Assembly: GCA_032000125.1 (NCBI GenBank)
Contig: DAMALH010000004.1
Location: forward strand, 91,836-155,835
Direction of reading: 5' to 3'
DNA: 64,000 nt
Source of the DNA: Dryocola sp032000125
Lineage (GTDB): Bacteria; Pseudomonadota; Gammaproteobacteria; Enterobacterales; Enterobacteriaceae
Shown piece by piece: positions 17,741-26,724 of the stretch. Numbering within the stretch: position 1 is the first letter of the stretch; every line of letters begins with the position of its first letter. The translations under genes were made by a program, and so were the position numbers. Below the pieces are notes generated by a model. That model was not told the origin of the DNA, did no database searches, and worked only from the letters and a program-made list of their open reading frames with translations.

Positions 17741-18460
17741 GTGAATTCACTCTATACCGCTGAAGGTGTAATGGATAAACACTCGCTGTGGCAGCGTTAT
17801 GTCCCGCTGGTGCGTCACGAAGCATTGCGCCTGCAGGTGCGATTGCCGGCGAGTGTGGAACTTGACGATCTGCTACAGGCGGGTGGCATCGGTTTGTTAA
17901 ATGCAGTGGAACGTTACGATGCCCTGCAAGGAACGGCATTTACTACCTACGCGGTGCAGCGTATCCGTGGGGCGATGCTTGATGAATTGCGCAGCCGTGA
18001 CTGGGTGCCGCGCAGCGTCAGGCGTAACGCACGCGGTGTCGCGCAAGCTATTGGTCAACTGGAGCAAGAGCTGGGACGCAACGCCACCGAAACCGAGGTG
18101 GCCGCGAAGCTGGATATCCCGCTCGACGAATATCGCCAGATGTTGCTCGATACAAACAACAGCCAGCTCTTCTCTTATGACGAGTGGCGTGAAGAGCATG
18201 GCGACAGTATTGAACTGGTCACCGAAGAGCATCAGCAGGCGAATCCTCTGCAGCATTTGCTGGAGAGCAATTTACGTAGCCGTGTGATGGACGCGATTGA
18301 AGCGCTGCCGGAACGCGAACAGCTGGTGTTGACGCTTTACTACCAGGAGGAGCTGAATCTCAAGGAGATCGGCGCCGTGCTGGAAGTAGGGGAGTCGCGC
18401 GTGAGCCAGTTGCACAGCCAGGCCATTAAACGCTTACGCACTAAATTAGGTAAGTTGTAG
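17741..18460 (+). CDS. fliA: FliA, flagellar sigma factor sigma-28
   Basis: A 239-residue sigma factor, the E. coli length. Region 2 includes LDDLLQAGGIGLLNAVERYD and TYAVQRIRGAMLDELRSRDW (core and -10 binding), region 3 spans about 90-150, and region 4 ends with LNLKEIGAVLEVGESRVSQLHSQAIKRLR (-35 recognition). The start is GTG, as in E. coli. It directs class 3 genes; the fliD, fliC and tar promoters in this window match its consensus. FlgM, its anti-sigma factor, is not encoded here. The next gene is fliZ, 37 bp downstream in the same operon. Confidence 0.97.
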   Translation: MNSLYTAEGVMDKHSLWQRYVPLVRHEALRLQVRLPASVELDDLLQAGGIGLLNAVERYDALQGTAFTTYAVQRIRGAMLDELRSRDWVPRSVRRNARGVAQAIGQLEQELGRNATETEVAAKLDIPLDEYRQMLLDTNNSQLFSYDEWREEHGDSIELVTEEHQQANPLQHLLESNLRSRVMDAIEALPEREQLVLTLYYQEELNLKEIGAVLEVGESRVSQLHSQAIKRLRTKLGKL

Positions 18461-18497
18461 GGAGTGCCGCACGATTATCTCACCACTGGAATTTATC

Positions 18498-19049
18498 ATG
18501 ACGGTGCAGCAACCAAAAAGACGGCCATTAAGCCGCTACCTTAAAGATTTTAAGCACACACAGACCCACTGCGCGCATTGCGGTAAGCAACTGGATCGCA
18601 TTACGCTTACCTGCCGTGGTGAAATCGTCAATAAAATGACCATTGCACAGCTTGATACGCTGATTGATGAGGCCGCCTGGCAGGTGGAAAAAGAGGCGTG
18701 GACGGCGCTGTGCCGTTTTTGCGGCGATCTGCATTGTAAAGAGCAGGGAAACTACTTCGATATCATCGGGTTTAAACAGTATCTGTTTGAGCAAACCGAG
18801 ATGAGCCACGGCACCATTCGTGAATACGTTGTCCGCCTGCGCCGCCTGGGAAATCACCTTTCAGAGCAGAATATTTCCGCGCCTTCTTTATGGCAAAACC
18901 TGCATGACGACACGCTGGATGCCTGGCTTCCGCAAACCAGCACCAACAATTACCGTATTGCGCTGCGTAAATACTGGCAGTTTCAGCTACAGCTCACAAA
19001 TACGCCCGCCGTTTGCCGGGAAAATCATATAACTTCGGATATATATTAA
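18498..19049 (+). CDS. fliZ: FliZ, DNA-binding regulator and RpoS antagonist
   Basis: A 183-residue protein matching E. coli FliZ, opening with KRRPLSRYLKDFKHTQTHCAHC and containing FFQTEMS-like FEQTEMSHGTIREYVVRLRRLGNHL, a segment related to the SAM-like N-domain of tyrosine recombinases that binds DNA resembling sigma-S promoters. It ends in SDIY as in E. coli. Four Cys in the first 80 residues form two CxxC pairs (CAHC and CRFC), a possible metal site. FliZ represses sigma-S-dependent genes during motility and in Salmonella raises FlhDC activity. It is co-transcribed with fliA. Confidence 0.95.
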   Translation: MTVQQPKRRPLSRYLKDFKHTQTHCAHCGKQLDRITLTCRGEIVNKMTIAQLDTLIDEAAWQVEKEAWTALCRFCGDLHCKEQGNYFDIIGFKQYLFEQTEMSHGTIREYVVRLRRLGNHLSEQNISAPSLWQNLHDDTLDAWLPQTSTNNYRIALRKYWQFQLQLTNTPAVCRENHITSDIY

Positions 19050-19134
19050 TATGGAATAAGTTGTAGCTGACTGGTTTTGACGGCAAACGCCAGCTCGCTA
19101 CACTACAACAAAATTATTGATAGCAGGGGTAACG

Positions 19135-19935
19135 ATGAAATTAGCAATGGTGGGACGTCAGGCATTGATGGGCGTACTGGCGGTGGCGCTGGTTGCGGGC
19201 GCAAGCGTGAAGACGTTTGCGGCAGAGAATTTGCTTAATAAAGTCAAAGAGCGCGGTACGCTGCTGGTCGGCCTCGAAGGAACTTATCCTCCTTTTAGCT
19301 TCCAGGGCGACGACGGTAAGCTAACCGGTTTTGAAGTCGAGTTTGCCGAGCAGCTTGCTCAGCACCTGGGCGTGAAAGCATCGCTGAAACCGACTAAATG
19401 GGACGGCATGCTGGCCTCGCTGGACTCCAAACGTATTGACGTGGTGATTAACCAGGTCACCATCTCCGATGAGCGTAAGAAAAAATATGACTTCTCCACG
19501 CCGTATACCGTTTCCGGTATCCAGGCGCTGGTGAAAAAAGGCAACGAAGGCAGCATTAAAACTGCGGCCGACCTGAAGGGTAAAAAAGTTGGCGTGGGTC
19601 TGGGCACCAACTACGAACAGTGGCTGCGTGAAAACGTGCAGGGCGTAGACATCCGTACTTATGATGATGACCCAACGAAATACCAGGATCTGCGCGTTGG
19701 CCGTATCGATGCCATTCTGGTTGACCGTCTTGCCGCGCTCGATCTGGTGAAGAAAACAAAAGATACCCTGGCCGTAGCGGGCGATGCGTTCTCCCGTCAG
19801 GAAGCGGGCGTGGCGATCCGTAAAGGCAACGAAGATTTGGTTGATGCGGTGAACAACGCCATTGCTGAGATGCAAAAAGACGGTTCACTGGCAAAACTGT
19901 CCGAAAAATGGTTTGGCGCTGACGTTACCAAATAA
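19135..19935 (+). CDS. tcyJ: TcyJ (FliY), periplasmic cystine-binding protein
   Basis: A 266-residue solute-binding protein of ABC family 3 with a cleavable signal peptide ending near KTFAAEN. Mature landmarks are LLVGLEGTYPPFSFQGDDG, then DGMLASLDSKRIDVVINQVT, GVGLGTNYEQWL and DAILVDRLAALDLV, all as in E. coli FliY. It binds L-cystine and delivers it to TcyL/TcyN. The ATG at 19135 is chosen over one six codons earlier because AGGGG sits just before it and the signal peptide then matches E. coli. A terminator separates it from dcyD, although the pathway genes follow. Confidence 0.96.
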   Translation: MKLAMVGRQALMGVLAVALVAGASVKTFAAENLLNKVKERGTLLVGLEGTYPPFSFQGDDGKLTGFEVEFAEQLAQHLGVKASLKPTKWDGMLASLDSKRIDVVINQVTISDERKKKYDFSTPYTVSGIQALVKKGNEGSIKTAADLKGKKVGVGLGTNYEQWLRENVQGVDIRTYDDDPTKYQDLRVGRIDAILVDRLAALDLVKKTKDTLAVAGDAFSRQEAGVAIRKGNEDLVDAVNNAIAEMQKDGSLAKLSEKWFGADVTK

Positions 19936-19952
19936 TCCCGATAGAAATCTGA

Positions 19953-19979
19953 AAGGTGCTGATAACAGCACCTTTTTTT
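19953..19979 (+). terminator. Intrinsic terminator after tcyJ
   Basis: AAGGTGCT and AGCACCTT form an 8-bp stem with a 6-nt loop, followed by a T tract. Confidence 0.9.
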
Positions 19980-20059
19980 ATTTGTATTTGCCGGGAGTTA
20001 TCCGCGCTGGTACATAATGAAGGGATGGGGAGTTTCGTTCCGCCTTACTGGAGTAGCTC

Positions 20060-21046
20060 ATGTCACTGCATAACCTGACACGTTTCCCGCGGCTGGAGTT
20101 TATCGGCGGCCCTACGCCGCTTGAGTACCTGTCGCGTTTTTCTGATTATCTCGGTCGCGAAATTTATATTAAACGTGATGACACCACGCCTCTGGCAATG
20201 GGCGGCAACAAGCTGCGCAAGCTGGAGTTCCTCGCCGCCGACGCGCTGCGCGAAGGTGCCGATACGCTGGTGACCGCCGGCGCTATTCAGTCGAACCATG
20301 TTCGCCAGACGGCGGCCGTTGCGGCAAAGCTTGGGCTTAAATGCGTCGCGCTGCTTGAAAACCCTGGCGCGTTCCGCGCGGATAACTACCTCAGCAACGG
20401 CAACCGCCTGCTGCTCGATCTTTTTGATGCTGAAGTTGAAATGTGCGATGCGCTGCACGCGCCCGACCAGCAGCTTGAGGAGATCGCCACGCGTCTTGAA
20501 GCCCAGGGCTTCCGTCCTTACGTAATCCCGGTTGGCGGCTCTAACGCGCTTGGCGCGCTCGGCTATGTGGAAAGCGCGCTGGAAATCGCCCAGCAGTGCG
20601 AAGGGGCGGTAAGCGTTTCATCTGTTGTAGTGGCATCCGGTAGCGCAGGTACGCACGCGGGGCTGGCCGTTGGGCTTGAGCAGGTGATGCCGGATGTCGA
20701 TCTTATCGGCGTAACGGTGTCCCGTACCGTTGCCCAGCAGCAGCCAAAGGTGGAGGCTTTGCAGCAGGCGGTGGCGCACGCTTTAGCTTTAACCGCTTCC
20801 GCGCCCATCAGGCTTTGGGATGACTATTTTGCGCCGGGCTACGGCAAGCCCAATGAAGAAGGGCTTGAGGCCATCAAGCTGCTGGCGCGGCTGGAGGGTA
20901 TTCTGCTCGACCCGGTTTATACCGGCAAAGCGATGGCGGGATTGATTGACGGCGTGGCGCAAAAACGCTTTAAAGATGAAGGACCGATAATTTTTGTGCA
21001 CACCGGCGGAGCGCCTGCGCTGTTCGCGTACCATCCGCATGTGTAA
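20060..21046 (+). CDS. dcyD: D-cysteine desulfhydrase
   Basis: A PLP enzyme of 328 residues, the same length as E. coli DcyD, that splits D-cysteine to pyruvate, ammonia and sulfide. The fold-type II motifs are AMGGNKLRKLEFLAADAL with the Schiff-base Lys, GAIQSNHVRQTAAVAAKLG, SSVVVASGSAGTHAGLAVGL (phosphate loop) and HTGGAPALFAYHPH at the end. The ATG follows GGAGTAGCTC. It lies between the cystine-binding protein and the permease genes, so imported D-cystine and D-cysteine can be detoxified or used as a sulfur source. Confidence 0.96.
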   Translation: MSLHNLTRFPRLEFIGGPTPLEYLSRFSDYLGREIYIKRDDTTPLAMGGNKLRKLEFLAADALREGADTLVTAGAIQSNHVRQTAAVAAKLGLKCVALLENPGAFRADNYLSNGNRLLLDLFDAEVEMCDALHAPDQQLEEIATRLEAQGFRPYVIPVGGSNALGALGYVESALEIAQQCEGAVSVSSVVVASGSAGTHAGLAVGLEQVMPDVDLIGVTVSRTVAQQQPKVEALQQAVAHALALTASAPIRLWDDYFAPGYGKPNEEGLEAIKLLARLEGILLDPVYTGKAMAGLIDGVAQKRFKDEGPIIFVHTGGAPALFAYHPHV

Positions 21047-21081
21047 CTCATAATAAGAAACAGACAGGGTGTGATTTAAGT

Positions 21082-21750
21082 ATGCAAGAAAGTCTTCAAC
21101 TGGTGCTGGATTCGGCGCCGTATCTGCTCAGGGGCGCCGTGTTCACGCTGCAGCTTAGTATTGGCGGCATGTTCTTTGGGTTGATCCTCGGATTTTTGCT
21201 GGCGCTGATGCGCCTGTCGCCGTTTCTGCCGTTTTCGCTGCTGTCACGTTTTTACGTGTCGATCTTTCGCGGCACGCCGCTGATAGCCCAGCTCTTTATG
21301 ATCTACTACGGCCTGCCGCAGTTTGGTATCGAGCTGGACCCTATCCCGGCGGCAATGATTGGGCTGTCGCTTAATACCGCGGCCTACGCGTCTGAAACGC
21401 TGCGTGCGGCTATCTCTTCTATTGACAAAGGGCAGTGGGAAGCGGCGGCAAGTATCGGTATGACGCCATGGCAAACGCTGCGTCGCGCTATCCTGCCGCA
21501 GGCGGCACGTGTGGCGTTACCTCCGCTTAGCAACAGTTTCATCAGCCTCGTGAAAGACACCTCACTTGCGGCGACCATTCAGGTGCCGGAACTTTTCCGC
21601 CAGGCGCAGCTGATCACGTCGCGCACGCTTGAAGTCTTCACCATGTATCTTGCGGCCTCGCTGATTTACTGGGTAATGGCAACGGTGCTCTCTGCCCTGC
21701 AAAACCACTTTGAAAATCAGCTAAACCGCCAGGACAGGGAGCCAAAATGA
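21082..21750 (+). CDS. tcyL: TcyL (YecS), cystine ABC transporter permease
   Basis: A 222-residue inner-membrane permease of the His/Glu/Gln type with about five membrane spans. The EAA loop that docks the ATPase is SIDKGQWEAAASIGMTPWQTL, and IFRGTPLIAQLFMIYYGLP is the other conserved stretch. Length equals E. coli YecS. It forms the membrane channel for cystine received from TcyJ. Its stop overlaps the tcyN start by four bases (ATGA), which indicates coupled translation. Confidence 0.96.
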   Translation: MQESLQLVLDSAPYLLRGAVFTLQLSIGGMFFGLILGFLLALMRLSPFLPFSLLSRFYVSIFRGTPLIAQLFMIYYGLPQFGIELDPIPAAMIGLSLNTAAYASETLRAAISSIDKGQWEAAASIGMTPWQTLRRAILPQAARVALPPLSNSFISLVKDTSLAATIQVPELFRQAQLITSRTLEVFTMYLAASLIYWVMATVLSALQNHFENQLNRQDREPK

Positions 21751-22499
21751 GCGCTATCGACGTAAAACAACTGGTGAAAAAATTCCACGGTCAGGCGGTG
21801 CTGCACGGTATCGATCTGGAAGTAAAACCCGGCGAAGTCGTGGCGATCATCGGGCCCAGCGGCTCGGGTAAAACCACGCTGCTGCGCTGCATCAATTTGC
21901 TGGAGCAGCCCGAGTCCGGCACCATTCAGGTGGGTAATATTACTATTGATGCCGCAGTGTCCATGAGCAAACAGAAAAACCGGGTGCGCGAGCTGCGCCA
22001 GCACGTGGGCTTTGTGTTCCAGAGCTTTAATCTGTTCCCACACCGCACGGTGCTGGAAAATATTATTGAAGGGCCGGTCATCGTCAAAGGTGAGCCAAAG
22101 GAAGAGGCGACGGCGCGCGCGCGTGAGCTGCTGGCAAAAGTCGGGCTGACCGGTAAAGAAACCAGCTATCCGCGACGGCTCTCCGGCGGGCAACAGCAGC
22201 GTGTGGCGATTGCCCGCGCGCTGGCGATGCGCCCGGAGGTCATTCTCTTTGATGAGCCAACCTCGGCGCTGGATCCGGAGCTGGTGGGCGAAGTATTGAG
22301 CACCATCCGCCAGTTAGCCCAGGAAAAACGTACTATGGTTATTGTGACCCATGAAATGAGCTTTGCGCGCGACGTTGCGGACCGGGCAATCTTTATGGAT
22401 CAGGGGCGCATTGTGGAACAGGGGCCAGCCCGCGAGCTGTTTGCTAACCCGCAGCAGCCGCGTACCAGGCAGTTCCTGGAGAAATTCCTTACGCAGTAG
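21747..22499 (+). CDS. tcyN: TcyN (YecC), cystine ABC transporter ATPase
   Basis: A 250-residue ABC ATPase with Walker A GPSGSGKTT, the Q-loop in GFVFQSFNLFPHRTVLEN, the signature LSGGQQQRVAIARAL, Walker B VILFDEPTSALD and the switch His in VIVTHEMSFARDVAD. These fit the polar amino-acid importers, and the length equals E. coli YecC. It powers cystine import through TcyL. It is the last gene of the cluster and is followed by a GC-rich hairpin. Confidence 0.96.
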   Translation: MSAIDVKQLVKKFHGQAVLHGIDLEVKPGEVVAIIGPSGSGKTTLLRCINLLEQPESGTIQVGNITIDAAVSMSKQKNRVRELRQHVGFVFQSFNLFPHRTVLENIIEGPVIVKGEPKEEATARARELLAKVGLTGKETSYPRRLSGGQQQRVAIARALAMRPEVILFDEPTSALDPELVGEVLSTIRQLAQEKRTMVIVTHEMSFARDVADRAIFMDQGRIVEQGPARELFANPQQPRTRQFLEKFLTQ

Positions 22500-22505
22500 C
22501 GGAAA

Positions 22506-22526
22506 CCCTCTCCCGGTGGGAGAGGG
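22506..22526. repeat. GC-rich hairpin after tcyN
   Basis: CCCTCTCCC and GGGAGAGGG pair perfectly around GGT, six bases past the tcyN stop. It is followed by GAAAAG rather than a T run, so it resembles the short palindromes common between enterobacterial genes more than a standard terminator. Confidence 0.6.
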
Positions 22527-22673
22527 GAAAAGTGATATTAATTTGAACCAGCGTTTTTATTTTAAAGAATCAGAGCGACTGGTCGATAACTCATATAAAT
22601 ATGTTTCTTTAGCGCCATGCGTTACATATTTATGCCTTGAAGGCCCATCGTTTCAGGAGAAACACCAGACATA

Positions 22674-23396
22674 ATGCCGGATTGCGACTTTTTTAGCTGG
22701 CGACGGAAAACGCTTGATGCTTTCCAGTCTATTACCGAAGCCTGCGAAGTAACCACAACAGTTCACCGATACACTCAGTCGTTAGAATTTGATTATTTTT
22801 CCTTCTGTGTTCGCCACCCTGTGCCCTTTACCCGCCCAAAAATAGCGTTGTTTTCGTCCTACCCACGGGCCTGGCTTGAGCAGTATCAGGCAGAAAATTA
22901 TTTTGCTATCGATCCGGTGCTAAAACCGGTGAATTTCACGCGTGGCTTTCTGCCATGGAATGACGAACTCTTTGCCGATACGCCAGAGTTTTGGGACTCC
23001 GCCCAGAATCATGGTTTGCGAAGGGGGATTACGCAATGCGTCATGTCGCCGTCAAGGGTCGCCGGGCTGCTTTCGGTATCGCGGTCATCGCTGAAGGGAA
23101 AACTATTGCCCGATGATGAGCTAAACGCCCGGCTGCAATATATTGCCGAACTAAGCCTGATGACGCTGACACGCCTTGCCGATCCCAGCATTGAGGGGAT
23201 GACGATGAAACTCAGTAAACGCGAGCTGGAAATTTTACAGTGGACGGGAGAGGGGAAAACCTCGGCGGAGATCGCCATGATTTTATCGATATCCGAAAAT
23301 ACCGTTAATTTTCATCAGAAGAATATGCAGAAAAAATTTAACGCGCCTAATAAAACGCAAATCGCCTGTTACGCGGCGGCTACCGGGATTATCTGA
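22674..23396 (+). CDS. sdiA: SdiA, LuxR-type acyl-homoserine-lactone receptor
   Basis: A 240-residue LuxR regulator. The N-terminal autoinducer domain has CVRHPVPFTRPKIA, the ligand-pocket Asp-Pro in FAIDPVLKP and the LPWNDELF Trp. The C-terminal helix-turn-helix is nearly identical to E. coli SdiA (LSKRELEILQWTGEGKTSAEIAMILSISENTVNFHQKNMQKKFNAPNKTQ read in pieces). No luxI-type synthase is present in the window, so this is an orphan receptor that senses signals of other bacteria or endogenous monoacylglycerol. An AGGAGA site precedes the ATG by about 12 bases. The N-domain is markedly more divergent than the DNA-binding domain. Confidence 0.95.
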   Translation: MPDCDFFSWRRKTLDAFQSITEACEVTTTVHRYTQSLEFDYFSFCVRHPVPFTRPKIALFSSYPRAWLEQYQAENYFAIDPVLKPVNFTRGFLPWNDELFADTPEFWDSAQNHGLRRGITQCVMSPSRVAGLLSVSRSSLKGKLLPDDELNARLQYIAELSLMTLTRLADPSIEGMTMKLSKRELEILQWTGEGKTSAEIAMILSISENTVNFHQKNMQKKFNAPNKTQIACYAAATGII

Positions 23397-23428
23397 GCGA
23401 CTTCCCGTTCTGCGTGCCAGACGACAAA

Positions 23429-23459
23429 ACGGCGGATGAGAGTAAATTCATTCCGCCGT
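23429..23459. terminator. Shared hairpin between convergent sdiA and yecF
   Basis: ACGGCGGA and TCCGCCGT form an 8-bp stem, extended by TGA/TCA past a one-base bulge. Placed between converging genes it can end both transcripts. The core GGCGGATG...TTCATTCCGCC resembles the hairpin after yecJ at 32775-32822. Confidence 0.6.
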
Positions 23460-23473
23460 CACCCACCGACTGA

Positions 23474-23698
23474 CTACTGGCGATAAGCTTGTTTAATTTG
23501 CTTCACGGTATTACCAAACACTTCAGCGTGCGCCGTGTCATCCATCTGAGCGATTTGCTTTTCCATTTTAATGATAACTTTACCCGCGTCAGCCTGGCCC
23601 ATCGCTTTCAGCATCTGGGTTAACATGGCTTTCAGGCAGGTGACTTCAATAGCCAGTTCGCTATTGTTGTCAGCGGTGGAAAAATCAGGAGTGCTCAT
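23474..23698 (-). CDS. yecF: YecF family protein (DUF2594)
   Basis: A 74-residue acidic, helical protein matching E. coli YecF, with CLKAMLTQMLKAMGQADAGK and IIKMEKQIAQMDD. No signal peptide or membrane span is seen, so it is probably cytoplasmic. It lies between sdiA and uvrY on the opposite strand, as in E. coli. AGGAAAA precedes the start. In E. coli and Salmonella the neighbouring sdiA locus is of regulatory interest, but no function is known for YecF. Confidence 0.9.
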   Translation of the reverse strand: MSTPDFSTADNNSELAIEVTCLKAMLTQMLKAMGQADAGKVIIKMEKQIAQMDDTAHAEVFGNTVKQIKQAYRQ

Positions 23699-24182
23699 TT
23701 ATTTTCCTCAAGTCTCGGTTAGTACACCGTCATTCGGCGCAACGGTTTTTGTAAGGCGGCGGAGTATAACACACAGCTCGATCATTTTATTAGTGGTTAC
23801 GAGCGCAAGGCGTATTTACGCCCGCCTGCACATTCTTTTTACCGCCCGGTTGTAACGCAATAATAAACCGAATCCCGGCTGCTACCGTAAAAATGTTTAT
23901 GATTCGTTTATTAAACGTTAATGGATGGTGTGTTTAATGGAATGGGCAAGACTTTTATCACGCTGATTTATTAGCTTTTTTAAAGCGTCGCGCATTTTTA
24001 CTACCGGTGCTGAACCGGTTTTTCGCCGGGCGTTGTTTTTGCTGAACGCTGTAAAATTAAATTTCCGAAAACTGCGAGTAATCCCGCTTTCCCATTCTTT
24101 GCATTTTAAAGTTCCCGGAAAACCCGTTAATATAAGCACCTAAGCTTTTAGCAGCGTTATCCCCTTTCTGGAGAGTTATCCT
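23699..24182. other. Intergenic region between yecF and uvrY, no gene recognised
   Basis: About 480 bp, partly AT-rich, holding the promoters of divergent yecF and uvrY. One open frame of 73 codons on the minus strand (24139 down to 23918, GTG start) has no good ribosome site and no family I recognise. Neither LexA nor CRP consensus sites were recognised. Confidence 0.5.
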
Positions 24183-24842
24183 TTGATCAACGTTCTTCTT
24201 GTTGATGACCACGAACTGGTGCGCGCAGGGATACGACGCATTCTTGAAGATATCAAAGGGATCAAGATATCAGGTGAAGCTAATTGCGGTGAGGATGCCG
24301 TGAAATGGTGTCGCACGCACCCGGTCGATGTGGTTTTAATGGACATGAACATGCCCGGCATCGGCGGCCTTGAGGCCACGCGCAAAATCGTACGTTACTC
24401 TTCAGATATCAAAGTTATTATGCTGACCATTCACACGGAAAATCCGCTGCCGGCGAAAGTGATGCAGGCGGGGGCCGCCGGCTATCTGAGCAAAGGCGCA
24501 GCGCCAGGTGACGTGGTCAACGCTATTCGTTCGGTAAATGCCGGCCAGCGCTATATCGCTTCGGATATTGCCCAGCAGATGGCGCAAAGCCTGATAGAAC
24601 CGGAAAAAACGGAAACCCCGTTTGCCAGTTTGTCTGAGCGCGAATTACAGATTATGCTGATGATTACCAAAGGTCAGAAGGTCAATGAGATCTCTGAGCA
24701 GCTTAATCTTAGCCCGAAAACGGTCAACAGTTACCGTTACCGCATGTTCAGTAAACTGAATATCAGCGGCGATGTTGAGCTAACGCATCTGGCTATTCGC
24801 CACGGTTTATTCAGCGCGGAGACGTTAATCAGTAGTGAGTGA
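24183..24842 (+). CDS. uvrY: UvrY, response regulator of the BarA/UvrY system
   Basis: A 219-residue NarL/FixJ-type regulator. The receiver domain shows MINVLLVDDHELVRAGIRRI, the phosphoacceptor Asp in VVLMDMNMPG, IIMLT-like VIMLTIHT and the Lys in YLSKGAAPGD. The C-terminal helix-turn-helix is LSERELQIMLMITKGQKVNEISEQLNLSPKTVNSYRYRMF read in parts. The start is TTG, the same rare start used in E. coli, with GGAGAG upstream. UvrY activates csrB/csrC transcription and so relieves CsrA, which controls flhDC and carbon storage. It overlaps uvrC by eight bases. Confidence 0.96.
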   Translation: MINVLLVDDHELVRAGIRRILEDIKGIKISGEANCGEDAVKWCRTHPVDVVLMDMNMPGIGGLEATRKIVRYSSDIKVIMLTIHTENPLPAKVMQAGAAGYLSKGAAPGDVVNAIRSVNAGQRYIASDIAQQMAQSLIEPEKTETPFASLSERELQIMLMITKGQKVNEISEQLNLSPKTVNSYRYRMFSKLNISGDVELTHLAIRHGLFSAETLISSE

Positions 24843-26667
24843 GACATTCGATTCGCAAGCCTTCCTTAAGACCGTTACCAGCAAACCCGGCGTCTACCGA
24901 ATGTATGACGCCAGCAGTACGGTTATTTATGTCGGTAAAGCCAAAGATTTAAAAAAACGCCTGGCGAGCTACTTCAGAAGCAATCTGTCGAGCCGGAAAA
25001 CCGAAGCGCTGGTGGCGCTTATTCATCATATTGATGTCACCGTTACCCATACCGAAACGGAAGCGCTGCTGCTTGAGCACAACTATATCAAGCTGTATCA
25101 GCCGCGCTATAACGTGCTGCTGCGCGACGATAAGTCCTACCCGTTTATCTTTCTTAGCGGCGACACGCATCCGCGCCTTGCCCTGCACCGCGGTGCCAAA
25201 CACGCTAAAGGCGAATACTTCGGCCCGTTTCCCAACGGTTATGCCGTAAGAGAAACGCTTGCGCTGCTGCAAAAAGTCTTTCCCATCCGCCAGTGCGAGA
25301 ACAACGTTTATCGCAACCGCTCCCGCCCATGCCTGCAATACCAGATTGGGCGCTGCCTTGGCCCCTGCGTGGCGGGCTTAGTGAGCGAAGACGACTACGC
25401 ACAGCAGGTGGAATACGTTCGTCTTTTCCTTTCAGGTAAAGACGACCAGGTGCTGACGCAGCTTATCGGGCGCATGGAGCAGGCGAGTAAAAACCTGGAT
25501 TTTGAAGCCGCGGCGCGTATCCGCGATCAGATTCAGGCGGTGCGACGCATTACTGAAAAACAGTTCGTGTCCAATATGGGCGACGACCTGGACGTTATCG
25601 GCGTGGCGTTCGATAACGGTATGGCCTGCGTGCACGTGCTGTTCATCCGCCAGGGTAAAGTCCTCGGCAGCCGCAGCTATTTCCCGAAAGTGCCCGGCGG
25701 CACCGAGCTTGCGGAAGTGGTTGAAACCTTTGTCGGCCAGTTCTATCTGCAGGGCAGCCAGATGCGAACCCTGCCGGGAGAAATTCTGCTCGATTTTACG
25801 CTGCCGGACAAAACGCTGCTGGCGGATTCGCTTTCAGAGATGGCCGGGCGCCGTATTAACGTGCAGACTAAGCCGCGCGGCGATCGCGCTCGCTACCTGA
25901 AGCTTGCGCGCACCAATGCTGCCACCGCGCTGGTCACCCGTCTTTCTCAGCAATCCACCATTCATCAACGCCTGCTGGCGCTGGCGCAGGTGCTGAAGCT
26001 GCCGGAAATTAAGCGTATGGAGTGCTTCGACATCAGCCACACCATGGGCGAGCAAACGGTGGCCTCCTGCGTTGTGTTTGACGCCAACGGCCCGCTGCGT
26101 GCGGAATATCGCCGCTACAATATTTCCGGCATCACGCCGGGCGATGACTATGCGGCCATGAACCAGGTGCTGCGCCGTCGCTACGGCAAGGCCATCGAAG
26201 AGAGCAAAATTCCGGACGTTATTTTAATAGACGGCGGGAAAGGGCAGTTAGGCCAGGCTAAAACGGTATTTGCCGAACTTGACGTGTGCTGGGATAAGTA
26301 TCACCCGCTGCTGCTGGGCGTGGCCAAAGGTACGGACCGCAAGGCTGGCCTTGAGACGCTTTTCTTTGAACCGGAAGGGGAAGGTTTTTCTTTACCGCCG
26401 GATTCGCCCGCGCTGCACGTGATTCAGCATATCCGCGATGATTCACACAATCACGCCATCGGCGGGCACCGGAAAAAACGCGCAAAGGTGAAAAATACCA
26501 GCTCGCTGGAAACCATCGAAGGCGTCGGGCCAAAACGTCGCCAGATGTTGTTGAAGTATATGGGCGGATTGCAACCGTTAATGAACGCATCCGTAGAAGA
26601 AATCGCAAAAGTGCCGGGTATCTCGCAGCAGCTTGCAGAAAAGATCTACTACTCGTTGAAACATTGA
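24835..26667 (+). CDS. uvrC: UvrC, excinuclease ABC subunit C
   Basis: A 610-residue nucleotide-excision-repair nuclease, the E. coli length. An N-terminal GIY-YIG domain (PGVYRMYDASSTVIYVGKAKDL) makes the 3' cut. A UvrB-binding UVR motif lies around 200-240. The RNase-H-like domain that makes the 5' cut (ECFDISHTMGEQTVASCVVF; VILIDGGKGQLGQA) follows, then a helix-hairpin-helix pair (IEGVGPKRRQMLLKYMGG; VPGISQQLAEKIYYSL). The start is GTG inside the end of uvrY, indicating coupled translation. It acts with UvrA/UvrB on bulky DNA damage. Confidence 0.98.
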   Translation: MSETFDSQAFLKTVTSKPGVYRMYDASSTVIYVGKAKDLKKRLASYFRSNLSSRKTEALVALIHHIDVTVTHTETEALLLEHNYIKLYQPRYNVLLRDDKSYPFIFLSGDTHPRLALHRGAKHAKGEYFGPFPNGYAVRETLALLQKVFPIRQCENNVYRNRSRPCLQYQIGRCLGPCVAGLVSEDDYAQQVEYVRLFLSGKDDQVLTQLIGRMEQASKNLDFEAAARIRDQIQAVRRITEKQFVSNMGDDLDVIGVAFDNGMACVHVLFIRQGKVLGSRSYFPKVPGGTELAEVVETFVGQFYLQGSQMRTLPGEILLDFTLPDKTLLADSLSEMAGRRINVQTKPRGDRARYLKLARTNAATALVTRLSQQSTIHQRLLALAQVLKLPEIKRMECFDISHTMGEQTVASCVVFDANGPLRAEYRRYNISGITPGDDYAAMNQVLRRRYGKAIEESKIPDVILIDGGKGQLGQAKTVFAELDVCWDKYHPLLLGVAKGTDRKAGLETLFFEPEGEGFSLPPDSPALHVIQHIRDDSHNHAIGGHRKKRAKVKNTSSLETIEGVGPKRRQMLLKYMGGLQPLMNASVEEIAKVPGISQQLAEKIYYSLKH

Positions 26668-26724
26668 GGCCGCTGTAGCAACATAGGGACAATTCCCACT
26701 TACGACAGACAGTTATCCGGCACT

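Noticed and set aside
22780..23400. sdiA as part of a complete quorum-sensing pair
   Set aside because: No LuxI-type synthase gene lies anywhere in the window.
23918..24139. 73-codon minus-strand frame between yecF and uvrY
   Set aside because: GTG start without a ribosome site, no recognised family, basic composition typical of chance frames.
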